The notes beneath the pieces are model-generated. The model was not told where the DNA came from and ran no database searches. It saw nothing but the letters and a program-made list of their open reading frames with translations. Position numbers and translations under genes: made by a program. A stretch of DNA of 64,000 nt, from assembly GCA_045591315.1 (NCBI GenBank), contig JAZNSN010000081.1, positions 62,001-126,000 of the forward strand, read 5' to 3'. Positions 9,090-17,874 of the stretch are shown in pieces (position 1 is the first letter of the stretch; each line of letters begins with the position of its first letter). Source of the stretch: HGM04593 sp045591315 (GTDB lineage Bacteria; Bacteroidota; Bacteroidia; Bacteroidales; Bacteroidaceae).

Positions 9090-10312
9090 TGCAAATGGAT
9101 AATTTTAAATTAAATACAATTGATGAGGCTCTTGACGATTTCCGTAACGGAAAGTTCGTTATTGTTGTCGATGATGAAGACAGAGAGAATGAAGGAGATT
9201 TTATAATTGCTGCTGAAAAGATTACTCCCGAAGCTGTAAACTTCATGTTGAAGAACGGACGTGGAGTACTTTGTGCTCCAATTACACTTTCACGCTGCAA
9301 GGAACTGGAACTGGAACCTCAGGTAAATACCAATACAAGCCTTTTGGGAACTCCTTTCACTGTTACAATAGACAAGGTGGATGGCTGTACAACAGGTGTA
9401 TCTACAGCTGACAGGGCAGCTACAATAAAGGCTCTTGCCGACCCCGAAAGCAAACCGGAAACATTTGCACGCCCCGGACACATAAATCCGCTCTATGCTC
9501 AGGACAATGGTGTATTGAGACGTGCAGGACATACAGAGGCCAGTATCGACCTTGCACGTCTTGCCGGTCTCTACCCTGCTGCTGCACTCATTGAAATAAT
9601 GAACGAGGACGGCACTATGGCAAGAATGCCTCAGCTTATTGAAATAGCAAAGGAGCATGGCCTCAAGATAATATCAATAAAAGACCTTATTGAATACAGA
9701 TTAAGGAAAGAGTCTATTGTAGAGAAGGGCGAGGAGGTTGATATGCCTACAGAACATGGCCACTTCCGGCTCATTCCATTCCGCCAGAAATCGAACGGAT
9801 TGGAGCATATAGCTCTTATAAAGGGAGAATGGAGTATTGATGAACCTATACTTGTCCGTGTACACTCTTCGTGCATGACAGGCGATATTTTCGGTTCACA
9901 GCGTTGCGATTGCGGCTCCCAGCTTCACGAAGCAATGAAACTCATTGACAAGGAAGGAAAAGGCGTTATCGTATATCTTAACCAGGAAGGACGTGGTATT
10001 GGCCTTATGAACAAGATGCGTGCATATAAGCTGCAGGAAGAGGGAATGGATACTGTAGATGCTAACCTATGCCTCGGTTTCAAGGCCGATGAAAGGGATT
10101 ATGGTGTAGGTGCAGAGATTCTACGTAAGATTGGTGTACACAAGATGCGCCTCATAACCAACAATCCGGTAAAGAGAATAGGTCTTGAGAGCTACGGACT
10201 TACAATAACAGAGAATGTAAGCATTGAAATAGAACCGAACACATATAATTCCCGCTATTTGCATACAAAGGCTGAACGTATGGGCCATACATTGCATTTC
10301 GACAAAGAGTAA
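9086..10312 (+). CDS. ribBA: bifunctional DHBP synthase / GTP cyclohydrolase II
   Basis: 408 residues with two fused domains for riboflavin synthesis. Residues 1-205 are 3,4-dihydroxy-2-butanone 4-phosphate synthase, with the acidic metal-binding signature DDEDRENEGDF near residue 27. Residues 206-408 are GTP cyclohydrolase II with the zinc ligands in SSCMTGDIFGSQRCDC and the catalytic NQEGRGIG stretch. The start overlaps the upstream permease stop. An AAGGAGG purine run at 9069-9075 lies 10 bases before the ATG. This is an unusually good Shine-Dalgarno match for this phylum, but it also encodes permease residues. A second in-frame ATG follows directly and may be used instead. Confidence 0.95.
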   Translation: MMQMDNFKLNTIDEALDDFRNGKFVIVVDDEDRENEGDFIIAAEKITPEAVNFMLKNGRGVLCAPITLSRCKELELEPQVNTNTSLLGTPFTVTIDKVDGCTTGVSTADRAATIKALADPESKPETFARPGHINPLYAQDNGVLRRAGHTEASIDLARLAGLYPAAALIEIMNEDGTMARMPQLIEIAKEHGLKIISIKDLIEYRLRKESIVEKGEEVDMPTEHGHFRLIPFRQKSNGLEHIALIKGEWSIDEPILVRVHSSCMTGDIFGSQRCDCGSQLHEAMKLIDKEGKGVIVYLNQEGRGIGLMNKMRAYKLQEEGMDTVDANLCLGFKADERDYGVGAEILRKIGVHKMRLITNNPVKRIGLESYGLTITENVSIEIEPNTYNSRYLHTKAERMGHTLHFDKE

Positions 10313-10327
10313 CAAACCATAAATAAT

Positions 10328-11521
10328 ATGAACAAACTATCAGACCGTGTAAACCGATTGGCGCCGTCGGCAACATTGGCAATGTCTCAAAAAAGCCAAG
10401 AGCTTAAGGCACAGGGCGTCGATGTCATTAATATGAGTGTAGGTGAACCCGATTTCAACACTCCAGATGCTATCAAAACTGCTGCTAAGCAAGCTATCGA
10501 TGACAACTGGTCACGTTATTCCCCGGTTCCAGGCTACCCTACCCTAAGAAAGGCTATTGTGGCAAAGCTGAAGAACGAGAACGGACTTGAGTTCACAGAA
10601 GCACAGATCTCCGTATCAAACGGTGCAAAACAAGCTGTATGCAATGCTATTATGGCTCTTGTGAATCCAGGTGACGAGGTTATAGTTCCGGCTCCGTACT
10701 GGGTAAGCTACCCCGATATGGTAAAGCTTGCCGACGGTACTCCGGTAATAGTAAGCGCAGGCATCGAACAGAATTTTAAAATAACCGGTGCACAGCTCGA
10801 AGCAGCCATAACACCTAAAACCAAGATGCTGATACTATGCTCACCTTCTAACCCAACAGGTTCTGTCTATACAAAAGAAGAGCTTAAGGAACTTGCAGAC
10901 GTGCTCGCAAAGCATCCCGATGTATTTGTCGTTGCAGATGAAATATATGAGCATATAAGTTATGTAGGAAAGCATGAGAGCATCGCTCAGTTTCCTGAGA
11001 TAAGGGAGCGTGTAATAATTATAAACGGTGTCTCAAAGGCTTATGCGATGACAGGATGGCGTATAGGTTACCTTGCTGCTGCAGAATGGATTGTAAAGGG
11101 ATGCAACAAGTTGCAGGGACAATATACAAGCGGACCATGTTCTGTTTCACAAATGGCTTCATTGGAGGCATATACAGGTTCTCAGGAGCCGGTAGAAGAG
11201 ATGCGCAAAGCTTTCCAGCGTCGCCGTGACCTTATCGTAAAACTAGCAAAAGAAATTCCAGGACTTGAAGTAAATGTTCCGGAGGGTGCATTCTACTTGT
11301 TCCCTAAATGCAGTTCGTTCTACGGTAAGAGTTATAATGGAACAATTATCAATAATAGTGACGACCTGGCTATGTACTTGCTTACAGAAGCACATGTAGC
11401 AGCTGTAGGAGGAACATCGTTCGGTGCACCTGAATGCTTCAGAATGAGTTACGCAACAAGCGACGAGAATATAATTGAGGCTATACGCCGAATAAAAGAG
11501 GCTCTTGCAAAGCTTTCATAA
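10328..11521 (+). CDS. aspC: aspartate aminotransferase, class I
   Basis: 397 residues, a fold-type I PLP enzyme that transfers amino groups between aspartate and 2-oxoglutarate. Visible motifs: SVGEPDFNTPDAIK near the N-terminus, SNGAKQAV for phosphate binding, CSPSNPTGSVY, ADEIYEHISY, and the PLP-lysine motif NGVSKAYAMTGWRIGY. The C-terminus has FRMSYATSDENI, with the Arg that contacts the substrate carboxylate. It follows ribBA by 15 bases as the last gene of the operon, ahead of a terminator. The substrate could be broader than aspartate (the subgroup also includes prephenate aminotransferases). Confidence 0.9.
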   Translation: MNKLSDRVNRLAPSATLAMSQKSQELKAQGVDVINMSVGEPDFNTPDAIKTAAKQAIDDNWSRYSPVPGYPTLRKAIVAKLKNENGLEFTEAQISVSNGAKQAVCNAIMALVNPGDEVIVPAPYWVSYPDMVKLADGTPVIVSAGIEQNFKITGAQLEAAITPKTKMLILCSPSNPTGSVYTKEELKELADVLAKHPDVFVVADEIYEHISYVGKHESIAQFPEIRERVIIINGVSKAYAMTGWRIGYLAAAEWIVKGCNKLQGQYTSGPCSVSQMASLEAYTGSQEPVEEMRKAFQRRRDLIVKLAKEIPGLEVNVPEGAFYLFPKCSSFYGKSYNGTIINNSDDLAMYLLTEAHVAAVGGTSFGAPECFRMSYATSDENIIEAIRRIKEALAKLS

Positions 11522-11551
11522 CAGGAAACTGACAGTTGTAACATAATAAAG

Positions 11552-11582
11552 AATAGGCCGGTGTTTATAACGCTAGCCTATT
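11552..11582 (+). terminator. intrinsic terminator after aminotransferase
   Basis: AATAGGC pairs with GCCTATT across a 17-base loop, and the right arm continues into a run of seven T, 31 bases after the aspC stop. Confidence 0.65.
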
Positions 11583-11619
11583 TTTTTATGTATAACGCGC
11601 TATTGAGACTATCTTTAAA

Positions 11620-12190
11620 AAAGAATGGATGATGACATATATTGTATCGGTTTTTGTTTATCGGGATTAAGTTATTCAATATAAGCATATCTTTTCAACA
11701 ATGCACAGACATCTGTTGATAACCTGTTGAAAATAGTCGAATAATTAATATATAAAAAATAGCAATTCGATTTTGTTTTATAAAATATCTGCATATACCC
11801 TCAACACAATTTCAATGCCAAATTATTATGCCACTTTTTTAATGTAATTTTTTAATATGGTTTTCAACAGTTACTAACCGTTTCGATGAGAATATTTTTC
11901 ATTACACAAAGAAATAAACACAATGTTGAAAAGTATATTATAATATTGATTTACAAACAAATGAACTGTTTATAACTATGTATAAAAAATTCTCTAAAGT
12001 GAATAAACCAAAAAGCAACTTTTTCATAAGTTTTTTCTCTACACTTTCAACAAGAATTATTATTGTTATTAATTATTTTAAAATTTAAAAAAGGAAAAAA
12101 TATATATAAGAATTGTTGAAACTGTCGGCAATGGGTATATTGCTACTAATTATACCAAAAGCTACATTCCGTAACTTTTAATTTTAATTA
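11620..12190. other. AT-rich gene-free region with TTTTCAACA-box array (possible oriC-type region)
   Basis: No coding frame is credible in about 600 bases. The 9-mer TTTTCAACA occurs exactly four times, twice per strand (+ 11692-11700, - 11725-11733, + 11861-11869, - 11924-11932). One-mismatch copies lie at + 12044-12052 and - 12114-12122. Related boxes are TTATCAACA (- 11714-11722) and TTATAAACA (- 11967-11975). TTATCAACA differs from the classical DnaA box TTATCCACA by one base. Very AT-rich tracts at 11740-11790 and 12060-12110 could serve as an unwinding element. Against an origin: dnaA is absent, no perfect TTATCCACA is present, and flanking genes do not diverge from here. Alternative: an array for an unknown DNA-binding protein. 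Confidence 0.45.
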
Positions 12191-12214
12191 ATAAAAGGAT
12201 TGGGTCGTTTGAGC

Positions 12215-12222
12215 TATATTTG
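12215..12222 (+). promoter_or_regulatory. -7 box immediately before metallophosphoesterase
   Basis: TATATTTG matches the TAnnTTTG box and ends five bases before the ATG at 12227. If it is used, the mRNA would start at or next to the start codon. No TTTG lies at the right distance upstream. Confidence 0.35.
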
Positions 12223-12226
12223 CGCT

Positions 12227-13405
12227 ATGGCAAAATATGTTATCATAATATTGGCAGCCTTAATGGCTTTTCTCGATTATAGAGCTTATTTAAAGCTTTT
12301 AAGGAATAATGCATGCAAGACATTACGCAAACTGTTCGCATGGATCATTCCGGTATCCTATCTTATATTGTTCACTTCCCCTTTTTTCATGTTCATGATA
12401 AGGAACGAGAACAATAATAGGGATATGATGATATTATCTATGGCAATCCTAACATTCTATATCATATTCTCGGTAACAAGAATGATATTTTATATCTTCT
12501 GGCTTCCTTCAAAGAGAAGATTCTGGACATGGACCGGTTTTGTAATATCTTTTGCAGTACTGCTAAGCTTTCTGTACGGAATATTCGTTACACGTACCGA
12601 TTACGAGGTAAAGGAGATTGATGTTTCATTCAGGAATCTTCCTGATGCTTTTGACGGCTATCGTGTTGCTTTTATATCGGACATCCATATTGGTTCAATG
12701 CTGAATGTAGAAAGAGAGCTTAAGAAAGTTGTAGAAATCATAAACGGTACCGGTGCCGATATGCTTTTGTTCGGAGGTGATATGGTGAATATATACTCCA
12801 GTGAACTCGATAGCAGAATATTGGATATTCTTTCTTCTGTAAAATGCTCTGACGGCGTCTTTTCGGTATTAGGTAATCATGACACCGGTGCTTACACAAA
12901 AAAGGCTACACCGGCTTTTCTGGAGCTTAATAGAAGCAATCTGAGCAAAGCTATGTCAAGTATAGATTGGGTTATGTTGCGCGACAGTACTGTATATATA
13001 AGCAAAGGCAACGATTCAATAGCAATTACAGGTATCGATTACTCCGATGAGTTGCTTGCCCATAAACACTCTTTGGGTACAATAAAAGGGTTTGATGTTT
13101 CAAGGATATATGAAAATGTACCGGATGATATGTTCAATATAACTGTTTCTCACCTTCCACAGTTATGGAACGTATTGTGTGAAGGAGGATATAGCGACCT
13201 TACCCTTTCGGGCCATATACATGCCATGCAGATAAAATACTTCTCCATTTCACCAGCCATGTTCATGTACGATAACTGGAGCGGGCTTTACGAGAATGAA
13301 AAAGGAAAGCTTTATATAAATGACGGAATAGGATCGGTTGCCTTTATTGCCAGATTCGGTGCAAGGCCCGAAATAACTGTAATAAATTTAAGTAAAAGTA
13401 AATAA
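12227..13405 (+). CDS. membrane-anchored calcineurin-like metallophosphoesterase
   Basis: 392 residues from the ATG at 12227 (MAKYVIIILAALMAF); a TTG at 12200 would add nine residues. Four hydrophobic segments occupy about residues 4-20, 38-62, 70-100 and 108-135. The C-terminal catalytic domain has all metal-binding motifs in order: FISDIHIGS (D-x-H), FGGDMVN (GD), VLGNHDTG (GNHD), VSHLP, and LSGHIHAM (GHxH). Related proteins are membrane-linked phosphoesterases of the YkuE type. The substrate is unknown; lipid-linked or nucleotide phosphates are possible. It converges on the GNAT gene with only nine bases between stops. Confidence 0.85.
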   Translation: MAKYVIIILAALMAFLDYRAYLKLLRNNACKTLRKLFAWIIPVSYLILFTSPFFMFMIRNENNNRDMMILSMAILTFYIIFSVTRMIFYIFWLPSKRRFWTWTGFVISFAVLLSFLYGIFVTRTDYEVKEIDVSFRNLPDAFDGYRVAFISDIHIGSMLNVERELKKVVEIINGTGADMLLFGGDMVNIYSSELDSRILDILSSVKCSDGVFSVLGNHDTGAYTKKATPAFLELNRSNLSKAMSSIDWVMLRDSTVYISKGNDSIAITGIDYSDELLAHKHSLGTIKGFDVSRIYENVPDDMFNITVSHLPQLWNVLCEGGYSDLTLSGHIHAMQIKYFSISPAMFMYDNWSGLYENEKGKLYINDGIGSVAFIARFGARPEITVINLSKSK

Positions 13406-13414
13406 TTACATAGG

Positions 13415-13930
13415 TCAGACTATATCTATCGACATTATATAGTCGTTCATATAATATCCGTTTCCTATAGGGAAATCACCCTCGTATAGGATATTCATTC
13501 CCATTCTCTTGTAAAATCCTACGGCCTTGTTGTTGCGGTTTACATTGAGTTCTATACGGGCACGTCCTTTATTTTTGTTTTCTCTGGCATAATTGAATGC
13601 TGTTTCCAAAAGAAGCTTTCCTATTCCATTGCCTTGCATTGTCGGCATTACATATAACTTTTGAAGGTGATATCTGTCGGTTTCAACTTCAATTGATTCC
13701 TCATGATGTATTGACATATATCCGCATGGGATATTTTCTTTAAATGCTATAAAGAAAACATGTCCTTCGGAAAATTGCTTAAGAAGACTATCTTTAGAGT
13801 ACATCCACTCCATCATGTACTCAATTTGTTCATTATCCAGTATCGTGCTGTATGTATGTCTGAATACAACAGATGACATTCCTTTTATTACAGGAATATC
13901 ATCTGTTGATGCCTTGGTTATGTCAATCAT
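13415..13930 (-). CDS. GNAT family N-acetyltransferase
   Basis: 171 residues with the GNAT fold. The acetyl-CoA pyrophosphate loop is visible as VMPTMQGNGIGKLLLE (Q-x-x-G-x-G) around residue 103, followed by RIELNVNRNNKAVGFYKRMGM, the usual last strands and helix. The substrate is unknown. It is the last gene of a five-gene run (leuS to here), 15 bases after porZ. The coding end contains an inverted repeat GACTATAT/ATATAGTC (13418-13444) that may help end transcription from the opposite strand. Confidence 0.85.
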   Translation of the reverse strand: MIDITKASTDDIPVIKGMSSVVFRHTYSTILDNEQIEYMMEWMYSKDSLLKQFSEGHVFFIAFKENIPCGYMSIHHEESIEVETDRYHLQKLYVMPTMQGNGIGKLLLETAFNYARENKNKGRARIELNVNRNNKAVGFYKRMGMNILYEGDFPIGNGYYMNDYIMSIDIV

Positions 13931-13945
13931 CTCTAATGATGGATA

Positions 13946-16255
13946 TTATCTTGTAACAAGTATCTTTGCAGATGCACCTTCGTCCCCGTTTTCGTCATAT
14001 GCGAGTATGTAATATACTCCGCTTGGAACTTTCTCGCCTTTCTTGTTTCTTCCATTCCAGTTGTATTGGCCTCCGTTTGATTCACCTTCATTTATAAGGT
14101 ACCCGGCAGCATCAACAATCTTTATATTACACTTATGTGTAAGCCCTGTAATGAATATATTTCCTTCATAATCAGCCCTTACAGGGTTTGGATATGCATG
14201 AATTACATTTTCGTCAAGTCTATCAGCAGGTTTTGTAGCATCACTCATATAACTTGCAATACCTTTGTCTGTTCCAATAAAAACTTCTCCGGTCTTGTCA
14301 TTTACTGCAATACTCTCAATACAGTTTGATGGAAGCAGTGAATTCTCTGTAGTGAAATGATGTATTGTTTCCTGACCGTCTTCACTTACTAGATATAATC
14401 CATTATCATTAGTACCGATCCACTTACGGTTTGCTCCGTCAATTTCAATAGCTTTGATATATACTCCGCTAAGAAGGTAATCGGCTAATCCGGTTCCGTC
14501 GTTGCGTGCAATCTTTATCTGTTTGAAAATATCGTTCTTGAAAAGATTATCAAAATCTTCAACTACGAATAATCCACTGTTTGTTCCAATCCATATATAT
14601 CCATTATTGTCTTCACACAATGCATATACCTGATATATATCGTAGCTTGTTCCGTCCTGATTCTTGAATTTGTTAAGCCATACCTTTGAAACATCATCCG
14701 ATGTATTCATTAATGTATTGTTTGTCTTTGTACAGAATATTCCGGCCTCACCCTGTAGTGATGTTATCCATAGCCATCCTCGTGAGTCTATTAAAGGCTT
14801 GACCATGGTAGGCAAGTATTCTATATCCTTATAATATAGTGAAATCCATGTACCGTCTTTCTTAAGAATCTTTACGATATCCTTTACACCGGTATTTATA
14901 CACCATAAGTTTCCTTTCTTGTCGAACTTGACCATAGGAACACGAACATATCTGCTTGCAGCAGCAGGGTTAGGAACAACTGTTTCCAAAGGACTGTTAA
15001 GATGGTTGTAATGCTTAACGAATTCTCCATTTCTGAATTCATAGATTCCATAACCGAATGAACTTGCAAAATAGTGTCCTTTTTCGGTAGGGTCTTCATC
15101 TATTGAGCATATATTCACATATCTCAATCCTGTAGCCTTTACAATTGTATCTTCGGGAAGGTTTATCCATTTATCATCCTCAAGATGATATTCCATTAAA
15201 GTACCGTCATGGAATATTATATCAAAGAAGTTCAAGTTTCCGCCGGCTACAAGAAGTTTATCATCGTTTGTAAACTTCATGAATTCACAATAATTCCTTA
15301 TAGGACTATTAGGTATGATAGGGGAAGAGACATCTACAATAGCATCATCCTTTATTTCACATTCTACAACTCCTTTATATCCCTTGCAGTCCCAGAACTT
15401 TTTTCCGTTCCTTACAATATGGTTGCTTCCGTTGTTTTTATATGTGGAAACATTATTATTACCATTTATTATTGTAGTTTTATTCTTGGCTGGAGCTATT
15501 ATTTCATTATTTGAACAGTATATAGTATTGTATGCTTCGCCATTATTTAAAATTACAACATTCAATTTGTTATCGTTAGGATTCAATGTGTAGATTCCCA
15601 GATTATTTATCAGACAGTATAGCTTTCCGTCCAATTCACACATTGAAGTTATATTGTAGTTTGGGAATACTGCATTCCAATTGTTCTTGTCAAGCATATT
15701 CTTTGTTGTATCGCAACTGTAGAATCCCTTTTTTGTGCCGCTATACATTTTATCCTTGAACTGATATGCGCAGTAAGTATCAAGTCCTGTATTGTAGGTA
15801 TTTTCAAATTCTAGGTTTTCGAGGTCAAGCACAACAATACCGAAAGAGGTTGAAATATATGCTCTGTTACCTTGTACATTGATATTGTTTATCTTTTTGT
15901 CGGGCAGTGACTTGTTTTTAAAATCTGATATATTGTATATCTCCTCATTATTGTAAAGAATATCAATGTTTGCGTTCTCATATACAATTACAAGAGCCTC
16001 TATATCCTTACAATAAGCAATATGTGTTATATTTATATCACTCAACGTATTTATCTTGTCATAGACAAGAACTTCGTTGTCACTCTTGTTGTATGAGAAG
16101 AGAGCACCTGATGCAAGGACATACACTTTATCGCCGACACTCTGGCAATATGTAGCATTATGGTACGACGGGTAAAGTGTCCAGTCTCCGATTGCCGAAA
16201 AGCCAGTCTTAGCAATAAATAGAATGGCAATAAGTGCAAAAAGTCTTTTAGTCAT
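13946..16255 (-). CDS. porZ: PorZ-like type IX secretion protein
   Basis: 769 residues: signal peptide (MTKRLFALIAILFIAKTGFSA), then IGDWTLYPSYHNATYCQSVGDKVY, the opening typical of PorZ. Two seven-bladed propeller regions follow (about 25-330 and 340-670; repeats such as GNLWCINTG, GWLWITSLQG, GYIWIGTNSGLFV and RKWIGTNDNGLYLVS are of the two-component-regulator propeller kind). The C-terminal domain (HAYPNPVRADYEGNIFITG to GVYYILAYDENGDEGASAKILVTR) is a type IX sorting-type domain. Family knowledge: PorZ stays at the cell surface, binds anionic LPS and works with the PorU sortase complex. The length agrees with the family. Its start overlaps the rdgB stop by eight bases. Other periplasmic propeller proteins look similar, so the symbol is likely but not certain. 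Confidence 0.82.
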   Translation of the reverse strand: MTKRLFALIAILFIAKTGFSAIGDWTLYPSYHNATYCQSVGDKVYVLASGALFSYNKSDNEVLVYDKINTLSDINITHIAYCKDIEALVIVYENANIDILYNNEEIYNISDFKNKSLPDKKINNINVQGNRAYISTSFGIVVLDLENLEFENTYNTGLDTYCAYQFKDKMYSGTKKGFYSCDTTKNMLDKNNWNAVFPNYNITSMCELDGKLYCLINNLGIYTLNPNDNKLNVVILNNGEAYNTIYCSNNEIIAPAKNKTTIINGNNNVSTYKNNGSNHIVRNGKKFWDCKGYKGVVECEIKDDAIVDVSSPIIPNSPIRNYCEFMKFTNDDKLLVAGGNLNFFDIIFHDGTLMEYHLEDDKWINLPEDTIVKATGLRYVNICSIDEDPTEKGHYFASSFGYGIYEFRNGEFVKHYNHLNSPLETVVPNPAAASRYVRVPMVKFDKKGNLWCINTGVKDIVKILKKDGTWISLYYKDIEYLPTMVKPLIDSRGWLWITSLQGEAGIFCTKTNNTLMNTSDDVSKVWLNKFKNQDGTSYDIYQVYALCEDNNGYIWIGTNSGLFVVEDFDNLFKNDIFKQIKIARNDGTGLADYLLSGVYIKAIEIDGANRKWIGTNDNGLYLVSEDGQETIHHFTTENSLLPSNCIESIAVNDKTGEVFIGTDKGIASYMSDATKPADRLDENVIHAYPNPVRADYEGNIFITGLTHKCNIKIVDAAGYLINEGESNGGQYNWNGRNKKGEKVPSGVYYILAYDENGDEGASAKILVTR

Positions 16256-16829
16256 AGTTTTCTTTCAAATATTTACTGAGTTGTTCTGTAGCACGATAGC
16301 GGTGGCTTATACTGTTTTTCATATCACTGCTCATCTGTGCAAAGCTTTCGGAAAACCCTTCCGGAATGAATATCGGGTCGTACCCGAATCCTGAATTTCC
16401 CATTTTCTCTTCCGATATTGTTCCCTTTACAATACCGTTGAAGAGTTTTTCCTCTCCTTTAACTATTAACGCGATAACTGTACGAAATTGTGCTTTCCGG
16501 TCACTTTTTCCTGTTAAATTATGTAATAGCTTAAGCATATTTGCTTCGGAGTTGCATTCTTCACCGGCATAACGTGCCGAATATACTCCGGGCTCTCCGT
16601 TCAGTGAATCGACTTCAAGTCCGGTATCATCGGCAAAACAGTCGGTACCGTACTTTTCATATATGTACCGTGCCTTTATAAGTGCATTTCCTTGAAGAGT
16701 GTCTGCTGTTTCAGGTATATCGTCATGACAACCGATATCGTTAAGCGAGAGAACCTCTACCCTATCGCCGAGAATATCCCTTACTTCGTCCAGTTTATGT
16801 CTGTTGTTTGTAGCAAATACAAGTTTCAT
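16248..16829 (-). CDS. rdgB: non-canonical purine NTP pyrophosphatase
   Basis: 193 residues, Ham1/RdgB family. It hydrolyses dITP, ITP and XTP to the monophosphates and so protects DNA from damaged purines. The N-terminal signature LVFATNNRHKLDEVRDIL, the core FADDTGLEVDSLNGEPGVYSARYAGEE, and the C-terminal SHRYRATEQL are all present. Ten bases separate it from the upstream yitT-like gene, and it overlaps porZ. Confidence 0.95.
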   Translation of the reverse strand: MKLVFATNNRHKLDEVRDILGDRVEVLSLNDIGCHDDIPETADTLQGNALIKARYIYEKYGTDCFADDTGLEVDSLNGEPGVYSARYAGEECNSEANMLKLLHNLTGKSDRKAQFRTVIALIVKGEEKLFNGIVKGTISEEKMGNSGFGYDPIFIPEGFSESFAQMSSDMKNSISHRYRATEQLSKYLKENYD

Positions 16830-16839
16830 TCTTAGCTTC

Positions 16840-17811
16840 TTAATTTTCCTTTTTTATGTTTTCAGCAACGTTTTCTTCAAATTTTATAGCCTTTGCCTTA
16901 GCCTTTATCTTGTCGAATCCGTTGCCGTATATGGCCATAGCCTTTGTTTGCGAAATGAGCGCATTAGGGTCAATCTGTTTTATGGCACTGAATAGCTGGT
17001 TCGATTGGTTGGCACGCGCAAGCGTAGTGACAACCTTTCCCTCTTTGCCCGAATAGTAGCCTACTGAATCGAGAAGTGTCACTCCTCTTTTCAAATGGCG
17101 TGTTATGTAGTATGCAATTTCATTGTATTTGCTTGAGAATATGAAGAACTGTACAGTCTGCCTGTTGCTGTTCACGACATAGTCTAGCGATACATTCACT
17201 ATTACAAGTGTTATATATCCATAGAATACCTTCTGTATGCTCAATACAATACTTTCTGTAGGAATGATGAATAGACTGCTGGTAATGATACATGCATCAA
17301 CATAGAGCATCGCACGTCCGAAACTTACATCCTTGTACTTGTTTACGATGGCTGCAATTATATCCACGCCTCCTGTACTTCCGTTGTTTATGAAACAGAA
17401 GGCAATTCCTATACCGGTGAATATAGATCCTACGATACATGCTTCGAGCTGTTTGTCAGGTCCAAGAATCTCGAATGCATTAGGGTAAACTTCAAAGATA
17501 TTCTGGGAAAGCTCAAGTAACAGCGTAAGGACAATTATTGCATATATTGTCTTTATGCAGAACTTAAGTCCAAGCTGCCATATCGCTATGATTATAAGTA
17601 CGACATTTATTGCAAAATAGGTATATTGCATCGGTATTCCTGTGGTGTACTGCACAATGGCACCGATACCTGTTATACCTCCTGTCACGAACTTGAACGG
17701 AGCCATGAAGAAGTTCCATGCAAAAGCATAGAACATAAGTCCTATTGTTATCATGAAGTAGTTCTTGAACTCCCCCATTAGTGTAGGTCTTGGAATGAAA
17801 CGCTTAGGCAT
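16840..17811 (-). CDS. YitT family membrane protein
   Basis: 323 residues. Five or six membrane segments lie in residues 18-215 (for example YFMITIGLMFYAFAWNFFM, YTYFAINVVLIIIAIWQLGL, IYAIIVLTLLLELSQ) with the family motif TGGITGIG. A C-terminal soluble DUF2179 domain (about 225-310) contains RGVTLLDSVGYYSGKEGKVV. The family is widespread, but no transport substrate is established. It lies between leuS (63 bases upstream) and rdgB. Confidence 0.88.
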   Translation of the reverse strand: MPKRFIPRPTLMGEFKNYFMITIGLMFYAFAWNFFMAPFKFVTGGITGIGAIVQYTTGIPMQYTYFAINVVLIIIAIWQLGLKFCIKTIYAIIVLTLLLELSQNIFEVYPNAFEILGPDKQLEACIVGSIFTGIGIAFCFINNGSTGGVDIIAAIVNKYKDVSFGRAMLYVDACIITSSLFIIPTESIVLSIQKVFYGYITLVIVNVSLDYVVNSNRQTVQFFIFSSKYNEIAYYITRHLKRGVTLLDSVGYYSGKEGKVVTTLARANQSNQLFSAIKQIDPNALISQTKAMAIYGNGFDKIKAKAKAIKFEENVAENIKKEN

Positions 17812-17874
17812 AATCTTTTTATTTTAAGAACACCGGACAATGGTTCGAATCACTCTTTTTATGTACAATTATAG

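Noticed and set aside
11692..12122. Classical DnaA box TTATCCACA in the AT-rich region
   Set aside because: No exact copy is present; only variants with one or more differences occur, so a firm oriC call was not made.
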